In this document: positions 11,801-26,800 of the stretch, one piece after another
Layout: each line of letters opens with the position of its first letter
How positions within the stretch are numbered: the stretch's first letter is position 1
Source: Siphonodentalium dalli
Taxonomy: Eukaryota > Mollusca > Scaphopoda > Gadilida > Siphonodentaliidae
DNA length: 64,000 bases
Assembly: GCA_032622095.1 (NCBI GenBank)
Contig: CP136067.1
Coordinates: 53,361,899-53,425,898 of the forward strand
Direction of reading: 5' to 3'
Translations under genes and position numbers: made by a program
The notes under the pieces: model-generated
Seen by the model: only the letters and a program-made list of their open reading frames with translations
Told to the model about the DNA's origin: nothing
Database searches by the model: none

Positions 11801-14800
11801 AATTACCTGTTCATCTAAAGTCACCAATGACAGTAATAAAATGTCACAATTTTGAAAGTATAGTTTATTCCATAGAAAACATATTTGTTATGAACTCCAC
11901 TGAAAGTAGTAATTTAATATGAAATATATATTTTATCACAATGTTTACATAATTTCAATAGAATACAAAATCATTTGACCTCGCTAAGTGAACTTAGCTT
12001 ATTCCGTCGTCTGAACATGAATTCACATGGTTACAGTTTGAAAGAATTTCTATCAGGTAATTTGTAAATTGGATATACATACATCGCAGAAGTCCAGTGA
12101 AAGAAACGAACTAGTAAAATATGGACCACTTACAGTTTTTTTTATAACCCATAGTTTGCATGTTTTTTGTTTATCGGGTCATCGGGTGCTTGATTGTCGG
12201 CATAGAAGCCGAACAATTAACCCTTTACCCAACAAAACGGCCAAAACCGGCCAAATAAAGCTTCAACAGCCTAAAATATCTTCGGTCTGTCTCAATAGAA
12301 CCATACAAATATGGATATCATTGGAACCGGCTCCTTGACCACATTGTGATAGTTACAGTTATGCCCTGTGCCATAGGTCGCCTCGCATATATAAGAGAAT
12401 GCATTGGCCTAAAAAAACACTTTTTACCATTTTTTCTTACATTCTTTAACAATTTTATAATTTTTAATGTGTTAAGCCAATGCATTCTCTTATATATGCA
12501 AGGCGACCTATGGTCGACTCGCATATATAAGAGAATGCATTGGCACAGGGCCCTTCTGTTGTGTAAAGGGTTAATTCACAATTAAACTTCGGAACATTTC
12601 AGGACTCTCTAAACATAAACAAACACTTATGATATGCGAGGTTACTCCTAATTACACGGCATATTTTGTCATAAAAGATAGCTTATAATACATCACTATG
12701 ACCACAAATAAATCACTATTTCCGAACATATATCTTTGTGTATCTATTTGTATAATAAAGTCGATTAAAATTGATGAAAAATCCTGCCACCAGATCTGGG
12801 CGTAAAGTCCGCTATAGAAGAGTAAGGGAATCGTACATCGACGTTAACCTGTATTATCCATCCTGATTACGTACTTCGAAGGTAACTTGGACTAACATAC
12901 CAAAAGATATGTAGGTGTAAGAAGAATTTACCTTTGAGTCTTGCTTTAATTTCTTCACTGAAGTATCCCGATTCTATCCATTCTTCAAAGTCCGAAATCT
13001 GATCAAATGCAGTTAAACCTGGAAAACACTTGTCAGTTAATCAGTAGTTGCTGGCTTGTGTATATTTGGAGAACAATTTACCTGAAGCAACACATGCTTA
13101 CTTATCAGAACAATGATGATTACCTGCTACAACAACATCCTTTCTTAACCCTTTACCCAACAAAACGGCCAAATCCGGCAAAATAAAGCTTCAACAGTCT
13201 AAAATATCTTCGGTCTGTCTCAATAGAACCATACAAATATGGATATCATTGGAACCGGCTCCTTGACTACATTGTGATAGTTACAGTTATGCCCTATGCC
13301 AATGCATTCTCTTATATATGTGAGTCGACCATAGGTCGCCTCGCATATATAAGAGAATGCATTGGCCTAAAAGAAATCTTTTTTTACCATTTTTTTTACA
13401 TTCTTTAACAATTTTATAATTTTTAATGTGTTAAGCCAATGCATTCTCTTATATATGCGAGGCGACCTATGGTCGACTCGCATATATAAGAGAATGCATT
13501 GGCACAGGGCCCTTCTGTTGGATAAAGGGTTAAGCAATACTTTACTGCATTGTGTTCCAAAACACAAAATAAACGAATAATAGTCCTCCACAAATTAAAA
13601 GGATTCTACAGTATTATGTTTTAGGGTATGGATTTGATTCTCATGCTTGCAACTGATGCTTGGCTCTTTTCTGCTTTTGTTTTTGAGTTTCAGTTTTCTC
13701 AATGATTTGTTTTTTTTTCAATTTTTCCAAAGTTTCTGAAAAATTACCAAACAAATTGAGAAATGGCCACAAAAACTTGAATATAATTTAGGTGTGCATA
13801 CATACAATTAAAGTATAGACTTTCTGGTTAGACTGTAAGCTTATAAACTTGGTATATTGCTTTGATTAGGAAAATGCTTTAGTATAAATGATCATATTAG
13901 TAGCCCCCACCTTGGTTGTTTTTGTGGCGGTAGTCCGCGCCTTGTTCAACGAGGATACATGACGACATCTGATTATTCGCCTGAGTTGCGAAGAATAGAG
14001 GAGTACATCCTTCATCATTGGCCATGTTGATACCTGCTCCGTGGTCAAGTAAGGCTTCCAAAATTTCTGTTGACTCCGCCATGCCAGCAGCACAGTGAAG
14101 GGCACTGTGAACATTCAAACTAAAACTTGTGACAGGCAGCTAAAAAGAACCTACACCTGTCTACTTATAGCTGCACTTTATATATTCTGCGAAATTCTCG
14201 AGTGCGATAATCACTTACCTGTCCCAAAATGTGCGGCTCTATATTTATTACATACCCCAATCACAAATTAAATTGTTAATTATAAGAAGTTTTTGCGATT
14301 AAATTCATTGTTTTGCAACAATTTGGCATCACAAAAATAAGAAACTGTGTACACATCCTAGGTGAAAACACTTGTTGGGTACTTGTTTTCAGTGAAATGA
14401 TTGGGCAAAATTGTAAGAGAAAAATAAAATAATCTTATATTATTAATTTTATAATACGAGTGCATAATTTAAATCTCCAAATGAAATAAGATCTGTTATT
14501 TTTGGCTATTTTATTCTTTCGATTTCATGTTATCTATCTTACCAACGATGTGCACTATGAAGGTTCTAACACAATTTTGAAGACCAGTTTTCTTTAATGA
14601 ATGGATTCTCCCATTCAGTTATAAAAGTATACAGTAATGCCCTAAATAATCGACTCCTTAACCACAGCAGAATTATGGAAAAAAAATCAGGATTTAGTCA
14701 GAAATATGGCTTGTTGCCATTCATCGGAAATGGATGGGAGAAGGAAGAAAGTGTTAAATTCACCCTGACAACATGAGATTAAAGAATCCACCAGTATTAA

Positions 14801-17800
14801 GCAAAATTAAGCATGATTCACGATGTTAGCGACCTTGATTACTCTGATTACTTTTATCAACTCGTCACACATCAGTGGGAATATCATGAGAAATAAACAA
14901 AAATTAAATTGTACAATCAAACCAGCATAAAAAATATAAAGTTTTCAGACTTCTTCACCAATCCTAAATTCACTATGACGAATCCGTATAAATGTGGCCA
15001 CCAAAGCAAAATATGAAAGCCAGTAACGCGTTTCTACTAGCAGGGCAGGTACATCCTGATTTCAACTATCATACTTGAATTTGACAGTGCAAATGATCGA
15101 TTTTCCCTGTTTTTGTGGAAACTTGGGGATCGCGAATATTTTGCAGCAACTTATTTTAATTAATAACGGCACCAGTATGCCTTTCTAAATGTCATTGATA
15201 TGATGAACCAATCATTCTTTGATAAAAATATTTAGACTAATTGAATGTTAACCCTTTCATGACGAGCGCTACACTGGTGCAGCATTAAAGATCATGTGCC
15301 AGTGCAATCTCTTATATATGTGAGTCTCCCACAGGGAGCCTCCCATAAGAGAATGCACTGGCTTTTCAGGTCAAGGTAAATATTATTAGGCCAATGTATT
15401 CTCTTATATATGTGAGGTTCCTTATGGGAAACTCGCATATATAAAATAATACAATGGCACATGGTTTTCGAAAAATTCAGGAAGCTCCAGTCGTAGAAGG
15501 GTTAATAGTGTTCCATCCTGATTAATAATTCCCATGGATCGAAACATGTTATTCATGTCACAAAAACAAACAAGGTACCGAATTAGGGTGAGACTGATTT
15601 TCTATCATTTTTGAGAAATATGATTTTGGGTTATCCCTCTTTTATAAAAATCACAATGACAATACCCATATTCAACTATAAAATAAGATTAATATAACTA
15701 TAATAATTTATTTCAGGATGTGCCTTACAACCTGACTATTCTTAGTATATAACTTTTATGTACCGACAAATAAATGGTCAATGTCTTCTTGAAATGGCCT
15801 GAAATATATTGAGAATGGCCCAAATTTTAGCCCTATGATTTTCTGAAGCAGCCGGATCACTAACTGTGAATATACTGAGCCTACCTGTTACCACCTGGGT
15901 ATCTGGGGTTTGCATCGGCACCATTCTCTAGAAGAAACTCGACACCATATAGTGGAATAGATCTGAAACACGTCAATGACAAAATGTTGTCGGAAATGTC
16001 TAATTCTAAGAAAAAAATTGAAGACTGTGTGCTCGTTAGATATTAATATTAATAGTGAAGAGTACTTATTGTTAATATTATCATTATTAACATGTTTTAT
16101 TAGCTGCTGTCTGGTTCCTATAACTTTAATTTCTGTTTTTCCATCATACTTATAGAGTGCTCATAACACTGGTGTTGTCACTATTATCCTACAAAGTCAA
16201 AATACAAACATATTCTTTATATTCTCGATTTGGTACTTGGCTCACAGATGAGTCCAATGTCTCGAGACACCTACAGTGTGAAGTCCTTTTTGAAAAGTGA
16301 ATAAAATTTAATTTTTAAATAAAAAGCCGCTCAGCCACAATGTCCCCTGAAATGGTGGCAAAAAAAATAAAAAAATTCTAAGTTGAAAAATTATAAGTCG
16401 ATAAGGACCATAACTGTGGTAAAAATTGGCAGACCGAACCTAAATTCAAACTTAACCTGTAATTTCATATGAGTAATCCATATGCCAAATTTGAAAACAA
16501 ACAGATACGATAACTTAAATTTATCACCCAGAAACCAAAATAATTGGCAAATTCTAAGTCGACAAGGACCATAGCTCCGACAAAATGGGAGGACCGAACC
16601 CAAATTCGAACTTTATCTGTATTTCCATGTGTGTAATCCACATACAAATTTGAAAACAATCAGATAACTAAAACTAAAGTTATCATCTGGAAACCATCTC
16701 GGATGGATGGACAGATGCCCCCACGGACAGATGGATGGAGACCGCATATTTCTATAGTCCCCCCAAAAAAAAATTCAGGCGACAAATACACTGGTAGCTG
16801 GACTTCAGAACATAATGCATCATGATGTCATAATGTTACACAAGTCTGATACATCAGGTAAAGGGTCATGGTTTTAATACTAAAACGAGTAACCGTTTTA
16901 TCAGATAACTAGGGAATTGCCTGTTATAAACTACGGGTCCATAGAGTTTTAATATGAATCATACGTGACACGTAGTGGAGCAACCACACATGATATGCCT
17001 CAAATTTGCATTTTTTCGGCGACATAACGCTAAGAATAATTTATGTAACATCATGCAGTGGTCACGACTGAGACGACATGCCAAATTGACGTGTTGTGGA
17101 TTGTAAAATCTTGTCTGGATTATCATAATGACTTAAATCACATGTGAATTCTTCGCAAATTGTGAAGTAGTTACTTTCATTTTTATCGCGATGATCATTT
17201 CCAATTCCGTGTTTTTTGCAATCTCCACACGGTTGCTAACCGGAGGTCACGTGACAATTTCTCCAAAATCTATACCCGCGATCTTGAAAAATCACTGATG
17301 GATATAGAAAAAACAAGAGATGGACTGTCGTCCGGTGCATACCCTCATGGCATACCGCCTCATGTGGGCATATCTATAACTTATGAGGGCTATACTCAGA
17401 CAGATGGACCCAAACACCAGCATTTTCATATAAACAATGATGAGTAACTATAGAACAATAAAAACAAAACAAACATTTGAATGTGCCGTTAAATGTCCTC
17501 ATAGTGGTGAACATCCATACAAAATTTCATTGAGATCCGAGCATTACTGTTCAAGTTATGAGCTGAACAGACATTGGATGGACCAAACAACCAACATTTC
17601 CAGATAAACAAAGATGAATAACTCTAGAATGGAAAAGCAGAACAGAACAATGGAACCCTCTATTGAATGTCCTCATAGTAGTGAACATCCATACCAAATT
17701 TCATTGAGATCCCAGCACAACTGTCGAAGTTACGACATGAAGAGACACCAGACAGACCAAAAAGCCAACATTTCCAGATAAACAAAGATGTATAACTCTA

Positions 17801-20800
17801 GAATGGAAAATCCGAACAAAACAATGGAACCCTCTTTTTAATGTCCTCATAGTAGTGAACATCCAGACCAAATTTCATTGAGATCCCAGCACAACTGTTG
17901 AAGTTACGACATGAACAGACACCAGACGGACCAAAAAGCCAACATTTCCAGATAAACAAAGATGAATAACTCCAGAATGGAAAATCCGAACAAAACGATG
18001 GAACCCTCTTTTTAATGTCCTCATAGTAGTGAACATCCATACCAAATTTCATTAAGATCCCAGCACAACTGTTGAAGTTATGACATGAACAGACACCAGA
18101 CAGACCAAAAATCCAACATTTCAAGATAAACAAAGATGAATAACTCTAGAATGGAAAATCCGAACAAAACGATTTAACCCTCTATTGAATGCCCTCATAG
18201 TAATGAACAGCCGTACAAAATTTCATTGAGATCCCAGCACTACTGTTCAAGTTATGACATGAACAGACACCAGACGGACAGACATCGGACGGACGTACGG
18301 ACGGACAGACGGACGTACAGACAGGTGCAAAACAGTATACCCCCCCTTTTTTTTAAAAAAGGGGGTATATAATTATATGACGTCATTCACCTGCCTTAGG
18401 TATAAGCACCATTGGTGGTTGCTATTATTTTATTGATGCAAGCAGCATCTATTATGGACTTTAGGCGACGGAAATTTCAACATCGAGACCCTTGGAAAAT
18501 GTGCTACATATGGAAAATGTGCTGTCATTTTGCCTGTCATGCATATTCTAAGATGTGTCAGATTGCATGTTCCATATTTGGGCTAAATTGGACGAATGTA
18601 TATGCAAGTCTTTTATATATATAGATAGCGAGGTTCAGTTACACATATGTGTAGTGTTTAACATGTATTAACCCTTTTCCCAACAAACCGGCCAAAACCG
18701 GCCAAATAAAGCTTCAACAGCCTAAAATATCTTCGGTCTGTCTCAATAGAACCATACAAATATGGATATCATTGGAACCGGCTCCTTGACCACATTGTGA
18801 TAGTTACAGTTAGCCCTGTGCCAATGCATTCTCTTATATATGCGAGTCGACCATAGGTCGCCTCGCATATATAAGAGAATGCATTGGCCTAAAAAAAATC
18901 TTTTTTTACCATTTTTTCTTACATTCTTTAACAATTTTATAATTTTTAATGTGTTAAGCCAATGCATTCTCTTATATATGCAGGGCGACCTATGGTCGAC
19001 TCGCATATATAAGAGAATGCATTGGCACAGGGCCTTTCTGTTGGGTAAAGGGATAAACAGGGACCAAGAGGAGGATATGTTATAGATAATAAGTGTTTTA
19101 ATAAATAAAAAATCTGTTTTTCAGATCATGATTCAACAAATGGTTCTAGTGCAGCTTTTGGTCATGCAAATCATTCTTTTGTTTTTTAAATTTAGCTTTT
19201 CATGTATATACTGTACATACCACCTATGCTGCGGATGCGGTATAGGAAGTGAAAAAGTCATCAGGATAAACACAGATCCATATTTAAACACATGGACTAG
19301 CTACTTACAGTTTGACCTGTTCTGTTAGTATTCTTCTGAGCATGATGTCCTGTTCTTGACACTTGAAGTTGAATTTATTATTCACCAACCTGGAAATTTT
19401 CAGAATGAGTTCTTCAAAACCAACTGTAACAGATGTAGTATCATCCCTCTTCAAAACCAACTATAACAGATGAGTATGATTCATCCAACTTCCAGAAAAT
19501 AAAAACTTATAAATTTTAACTAAATTATATCTCTGCTTTGTCACATGAATACTCTGTCCCAGGGATCAAAATAGGTTCATAAATAAATTGTACACCTCGG
19601 AAAACTCCATTGACAAAAAGGAGCCCTTTCTTCCCCCACTGGTTTATGTATTATTACAAGAAAGAATGCATGCTTTGAGTGGTTGGAAACATTCCACATA
19701 GCTAAGTTTTGACATTCCTCCATCCGTTTACATATTTTGTAAAATAAAACGAGCCGTGTAGAACAGACTAACCATTTGGCACAGTCAAGGAAATCATTAG
19801 CTATGGCCAGATGTACCAAGCTCGGTGGAACTTTCTCTTCCTCTTCACTCAGACTGCGGAACATTTCTCCTTCAGTATCAAAATGCAGCAGCATTTTGAG
19901 AACATCAGTTCGACCTTGCATCGCACAGCAGTGGATTGGAAGCAAATGCTGAAATAACAGAATAACTAATATTTCAATTCAAGCCGACCTCAAAATTTGC
20001 TGCTCGACATTTGCAGAATGATGTCCCCAGAGGGTGAATTTAGTGACACTACCCTGTACAGCAGCTAGTATCACCAAATTCACCTCCTGGGGACCTCATT
20101 CTGCATGGCCGTAACATCATAACAGTGACAGTCGTGTGGTAGTAAGTGCTGTCCCTCCAGATCATCAGTTCTTTATGAAATAGGTGATCAGAAAATTCTG
20201 CATCAAGCAATGTAATTATCGTTCCAGGGATTAACATGGAACAGCAAGCACATCTCATGATTCTGGTTTAATTATATAATTAAAACAGAGGCTGGGCACC
20301 CTTTGGTCATCTAGCAGGGGCTAGTCACCATGTTGGAGAATCCCCTGGTGTGCATACATATCTCTGTCACATAATTTTTTTTATATACTGGTGATGTAGG
20401 CACGAACACTGAACCGTTTTTGACAAAGTTTAATTAGCGAGTGTTCAGTGATTTTCTGGTGCTTTTAATTTAGCTAACATGATTGGCATTCATGTGCATG
20501 GTTATTTAAAACATTTCACACCACTGGCTGCTATTATCACCATTTTTTGTAAAACTTTGCAGGGGGGAAATGGAAAAAAAACTTGCATTGGAGGGGTGGG
20601 TGTCCAAGATCAGACAGGAAAAAACTTATTTCCCGTAGAGGTGGGTCCCAAAATAAAATAATAAAATTTCAATCTTGTGTCCTGGAATTTTGTCCTGATT
20701 CCTCCCCTGAATAAATTTTTAGCCGTCTCGGATCTTTCAATAAGCCAGCACTGTGGTGTAGACACTTGACAACTGAGTTCAATAATTGATGATTTTTTTT

Positions 20801-23800
20801 TAATAATATTATACTGAAGAAGTACTCAAGAATGAGAATGAATGCACAATATTGGGTGATCATTCATTCAGCCGGATGATTTGATTTATTTCAAGAAAGG
20901 GTTTTGACTCCAAGATCATTAACAGAAGTTGTTTTGGAACTGATCCAAGAAATCTAATGGAACATCCCTATAGGTTTGATGCAACATAAAATGGCAAAAT
21001 AGGAAATCTCAGTTCATGACATGGATTACCAATAACAATGTTTCTCACACAATTTCTATAAAAAAAAATTGATAGATTGTATTACAATGGCACATTCAGT
21101 GATATAAGCATTAAAATAATATATGAACCCTTTAGCTTGTACACTTGTTTTCTTGCTCAAATTTCCCAAAAGTCCAACTCAACAAGTTAGGTTTATCTCC
21201 AAAATAAAAAAGGCCGCTCGGCCACAGTGTCCCCCGAACCGGTGGCTTCATTTGGAGCGGAGGCTTTGTAGAGGTATACTATATGGATAAGACACTTGTG
21301 CATTGTCTCATTACTGACATGCATACAAATAACCAAATCTTAAAAAAACTCTTAAAGTCAAAATATAACCTCAAATTGGCACAAAATGAAGAAAATTACA
21401 AGAAAAATTGAATTTTCTAAGTCGAAAAGCCCATAACTCTGAGAAAAATCATTCGAACTTGACCTGTATCGTGATATGACTGATCCACATAAAAACGGTA
21501 TTTGCATTAAAGGATCCAAACTTGAGATATCATCCGGAAACAGAAAAAATGAGAAATTTTCTAAGTAAAACAAGTCGAATAAAAGGTCGGTAGACCTCAT
21601 GCCCGCCTCTAAGCATCGGCTTGATACAACCGTTGTTTGCGCATAAAAATTGGCATGGCGGAACACAAAATCAGTACACATTTACTAAAGTTATCATCCG
21701 GAAACCTCAAATTGGCAAAAATTCTAAGTAAAAAAGGGACATAACTCTGGTGAAAATTGGCAGGCGGAACCCGAATTCGAACTTGACCTGTGTTTTGCTG
21801 GGAGAAAGACACATACCAAATTTGGTTTAAATCTGATTAATTCTACTAAAGTTATCATCCGGACACCGACTTTTGGGGTTTTATATGTCGGGTCGGCGGA
21901 CAAAAAAGGGGCCATAACTCTCGCAAAAATTATCGGATTAAACCGAAATTCGAATTTGAGCTGTATTTTGATATAAGTAATCCACAAAAAAAACGGGTTT
22001 TGCATATAAACAATCCAAAATCAAGTTATCATCCGGAAACCAAAAAACAGAAGAAAAACTTAATTTTCTATGTCGAAAAAGGGGCATAGCTCTGCCAAAA
22101 ATGGTCGGGCAGAACCCAAGTTCGAACTTGACCTGTGTTTTGCTGGGAGAAAGTAATATACCAAAAAAGGGCCATAACTCTCGCAAAAATGGGCGGAGCA
22201 AACCCATATTCGAACTTGACCTTTATTTTGGCCTGATAAACACACCTATGAAATTTACTTTTGATCTAATAACCGAAACTAAAGTTATCATCCGGAAACC
22301 ATTTCCGGACGCACGGACACACGGACGGAGGCACGGTACGACGCGTTTACATTTGAACCTTATGTGATACAATCTACGTCCAAGTGTGCCTTATGTGGTA
22401 TTTTGGGTTTATGTGGTAAACCACAGTTTCATTTTGTCCAGAACGTCTCAATGTGGTCAGAGTCCGTCGCAGAAAAAAAATACCACATTAGTCAGGATAT
22501 CAAGACGTACGTCTTTATCATAAGACGTACGGATCGGACGGATTGAAGGGAAGTAACTCATGAGACTATAACAACGATTGCCGGCGGGAAATACCGCGAG
22601 ATTTTGCCGCGAGATATGCTCCGAGATTTTATTTTTGGGATCGACAAAATGGCGGCCAAAAATAGGTACCACATAAGGCACACATGGACGTAGATTGTGT
22701 CAAATAAGGTTCAAATGTAAACACCAATACTTCGTACTTTATATATTAAAAAGCTTTACAAAGACTGTGTGAAGCATATAGATAAGGCCTAATCATTTCA
22801 TTATATTCTCGATTTTGTTTTCTTCACTGAAAATAACGCTACTGTGAAGTGTGCGGACGACTTCGATAATTCGTGGTAAAATTTATGATAAATTTAGACA
22901 TGACTTCTGTATATTGGTATTGTAATATTCGTGTTTGGGGGTGAAGGCGATGTTTCATAATTATTATGCCCTTGCATTAACATTTAGAAGCCATGTTTTA
23001 CGTTTGAAGTCAATTATATATCTGTTTCAATATTGACCTTCCTATTGTATCTATAAATATAAACATTGGGACTTTATTTTTTGTGCACCGGTTGGCACCG
23101 GTAGACAGAAACTCAATCGAGCACACCTTTTGAAAATGGCATGCTTTCGTTTGTGGATTTGAATTTTTTAGCATAGGCTACATCTCATAACTGTTTCGTG
23201 CTTACAGGTACACTGATTCAAGATGTTTAATGTCATGTGGTGTGTAAAATATAAACGGTTATTCCAGGGAGCAATTTCTTTCGTTTATTTTACTTTTTCA
23301 AAAGTTTTTGTTGACAAAAATAAATCTGGTGAAGTAGAATATAAAAACATTTTTGTGTGACTATCATGTCTAGAACAGGTCAGGGAAACCTTAGAATCGA
23401 TCTGCTGACAGATCGATTCGGCTGCTGACAGATCGATCGGGCTGTAGGATATTTAATCAACAATGAAAAACTTTTGCTACAGTCGATACTTAGTTCGAAA
23501 ACGGGTGATGCCATTTTTCCGAACGACTGTTGGTCAATATATAATAAAATTATTGGAAATATGTTAGTTAATTGAGACAATTACCGGCATCGTTATCTTT
23601 GATTCGACTAGTATTTTTAATGTAAACAATGCCTTTACCATTAAATAAAGACGATCTTCCTGAGTCTCGCGGCAATATTATGCGATGAAAATGAAGAAAA
23701 ATATATCTCTCAAACAACGTATACAAGGACGATTTTGATTGGATAACGGTACAATAGAGAATTATCGTGTAGACTCTATACCCAACATGCAGAGTATTAG

Positions 23801-26800
23801 GTAACCGATTTGTATGGGCGACAGTTCGCTCAAAAACGTGACAGTACTGGTGAACCATATGATACACATAATGTATATTATTACTCGCATATATACAATT
23901 GTTCAGGCGCATAGCCAGGGGGGCATGTGCCTAGTGTCCCCCCCCCCCAACAAAATTCTACATATAGAGCATCCTGCTCCGGACACGTGTTGGAACTTTA
24001 TAATGCAAAATAATTGCATTGAAAAACACTTTAACTGGCTACCGGTACTGTAGTATATAATGAGTGAAATACATAATAGTGTGGTATAAAAAGATAACTA
24101 AATAAACAAATACATTTAAAACGAGAGGCCGATCACGATCGGCAGATGTTTAACCCATCCCTTGGCGATAGTAAATTGTTAAGATCAGAATCATAATCTT
24201 TTAATGTTGAATTATAGAGTATACTGTTATGATCTAAAGTAGTATATGACAAATGTACATAATAACCAGTAATAACACAAATTATTGGAATGTATGAGTC
24301 AATATAGAAGGGTTAATATAACATCTAAACTCTAGAGCCTGTCACCACTATCATAGTGTGAGCAGTTCTATTCATGTTGTTGCAAATTGCCATGTGAGAT
24401 ATCAAAATAATATAATTATTTATTTAATGGAAAAGGTTAAAAGACATGGAATGGGTAAAAGGGGTTAAATCACCTATCTCTGCCCTGTTTGATCCAATGT
24501 AGTCCCATCATCCAAGGACTTAGAGAGCTCCATTGGTCTAGTTAAATAAATTCACCTGGCTAAGTTGTGGTTAAAAAGATAGCTAAATCAATTTATCCAA
24601 TAATTCACTGTGTCTCTTATACAGACCTAACATATGAGGGCTATAAATAACTCTCAAAGCAATAAACTATATTGTCTTTTATCTTGCTCACAGAGAAGCA
24701 GGTATTCATTAATTGTAAGTTACTTGGGTTATAATCTGGATAATTCTTAGTTTAAAAAGGGCCATATCTCTGGTATAACAAATTGGATCTAACCCATATT
24801 CAAACTCGTTCTGTATTTTGAGTTGAGAAACTCACATACCAAATTTGGTTCCTATCAGATGAAAAATGGTTGATTTATCGAAGTACATGTATGTGTGAAT
24901 CATATGTCAAAGGACCATAACACCATTAAAAAAAATCCGATCAAACCCATATTCGAAATCAATCTGTATGTTGGTCTGAGAAACTCATACACCAAATTTG
25001 GTTCCAATCAGATAAAAAATGTTTGAGTTATGGCAGAATTCATGAATTCTAAGTCGAAAAAGGGCCATAACTCCGTAAAAAAAACTCCGATCAAACCCAT
25101 ATTCGAACTCGATCTGTATTTTGGGTCGAGAAACTCACATACCAAATTTGGTTCCGATCAGATAAAAAATGTTTGAGTTATGGCAGAATGCGTGAATTCT
25201 AAGTCGAAAAAGGGCCATAACTCTGTCAAAAAAAGTCGGATCAAACCCATATTCGAACTCGATCCGTATTTTGGGCTGAAAACCCCATATACAAAATTTG
25301 GTTTTGATCAGGTAAAAAATGTTTGAGTTATCGCATTACACGTAAAGTGTCTACGGACGGACAGACGGACGGACGGACAGACGGACGGACAGACGGACGG
25401 ACGCACGACGAGTGGTCAATCCGGACAACGACACTATGTTTACCATACATGGTATGGGTAAACATAAAAACACATACCGGTATTGATGATATTTCATCAT
25501 GCTTCCATTATCATAATGCATGTAGGCTATCTGGTTTATGTTAACATATCCATGCAATCTATATGCGCAACTTCTCATTTTGATTGGTTTTGTCATACAA
25601 TTTGCCAACTGGCCTGATCATTATATAACTATGTAATATGTTAATTTCATTTTATTCCTGTAGTAACTTGTAATATTGTGTTCTATCGATACACGCGAGG
25701 GTCCATTGTTCGCGTGGTCAAATAAAATATTCTATTCTATTCTATTCCATATACCGGTATGAACCGTAATTATCCCAGATACTCCGAAAGTAGTTCATAT
25801 GCCAAATGTGAAAAGTGCATTGTTTTGAGTATGTAGGACACACCCTATTTCAGGACATGCAGTACCACATTATCTGGGGCGTTGGATACCACATTATCTA
25901 TTTTATAATCATATCTTGCTTGAGCTTTGTCCTTAGCCCTGTCAAACAAGATATAAAACATTTCTGTGTCAGATGTAATTTACATGTCTTGTTGATATTG
26001 TCCAATATATTATAGGGTATCCATTTTCCGTACGGGTGACATGGTCCATGGCCTCATGTCACTCTCCTGGAGTCCATATCTAATATCTGAGTGTTCGGCC
26101 CGAAATTGGATATGGACGTCACTCCATGAGGGCAATACGAGGGCATGTCCATGTCACATTATCTTATTTGTTATCTTGGGATAAATGGTGATTCCCAACT
26201 CTACGTTCATTTCAACCCTGGTTGTGATATTCCAGCCAGAGAATCCCTAGAGCACCGTGTATCCGATATTAAAATCTGGATGACTGATAATTTCCTTAAG
26301 TTGAATCCTGACAAAACTGAACTGATATATATCGGGTTACCGTATCAGTTGCAGAAAGCAACTACCCACGATATTGTGCTTGGAGATAGTCTCTAAGTCG
26401 ACTATGGTCGGCAACCTGGGTTATATGGTGGATGACAATCTATCTGCGGAGGCGCATGTAATGCAAGCTTGCAGATTGGCATATTATCACCTGAGAACTA
26501 TCAGCAGGGTGTGAAATGTGGTCGACGAAGAGACGGCCAAACAACTCGTACATACATTTGTCACAAGCCGTATAGACTGTAACTCACTTTTATTTGGTTG
26601 CAACACATACCTTATTCAGAAACTTCAGCCTGTACAAAACTGTGCTGCTAGGATTGTTACCAAAACAAAGAAATTTGATAACATCACTCCAATTCTAGCT
26701 AAATTACACTGGCTTTCCGTTGAGCAGAGGATCCATTTTAAGGTCTTGCTTTTCACTTATAAGTGTTCAAATAATCTGGCACCATCGTACTTGTCGGATC

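Noticed and set aside
17798-18133. Minus-strand frame with repeated ILKCWIFG-type phrases
   Set aside because: It is generated by the 174-bp tandem repeat and carries no protein-family signal.
18743-19085. Frames with YKRMHW phrases on both strands, recurring at 12.4, 13.4, 48.9, 49.1 and 49.4 kb
   Set aside because: They are translations of the palindromic TTAA family A hairpin, which reads similarly on both strands.
21358-22245. Overlapping minus-strand frames rich in F and S
   Set aside because: They follow the GCCATAACTC repeat units, and phase changes between units show no coding constraint.
25351-25608. Arg/Ser/Val/Pro repeat frame
   Set aside because: Produced by the (GGAC)n microsatellite.
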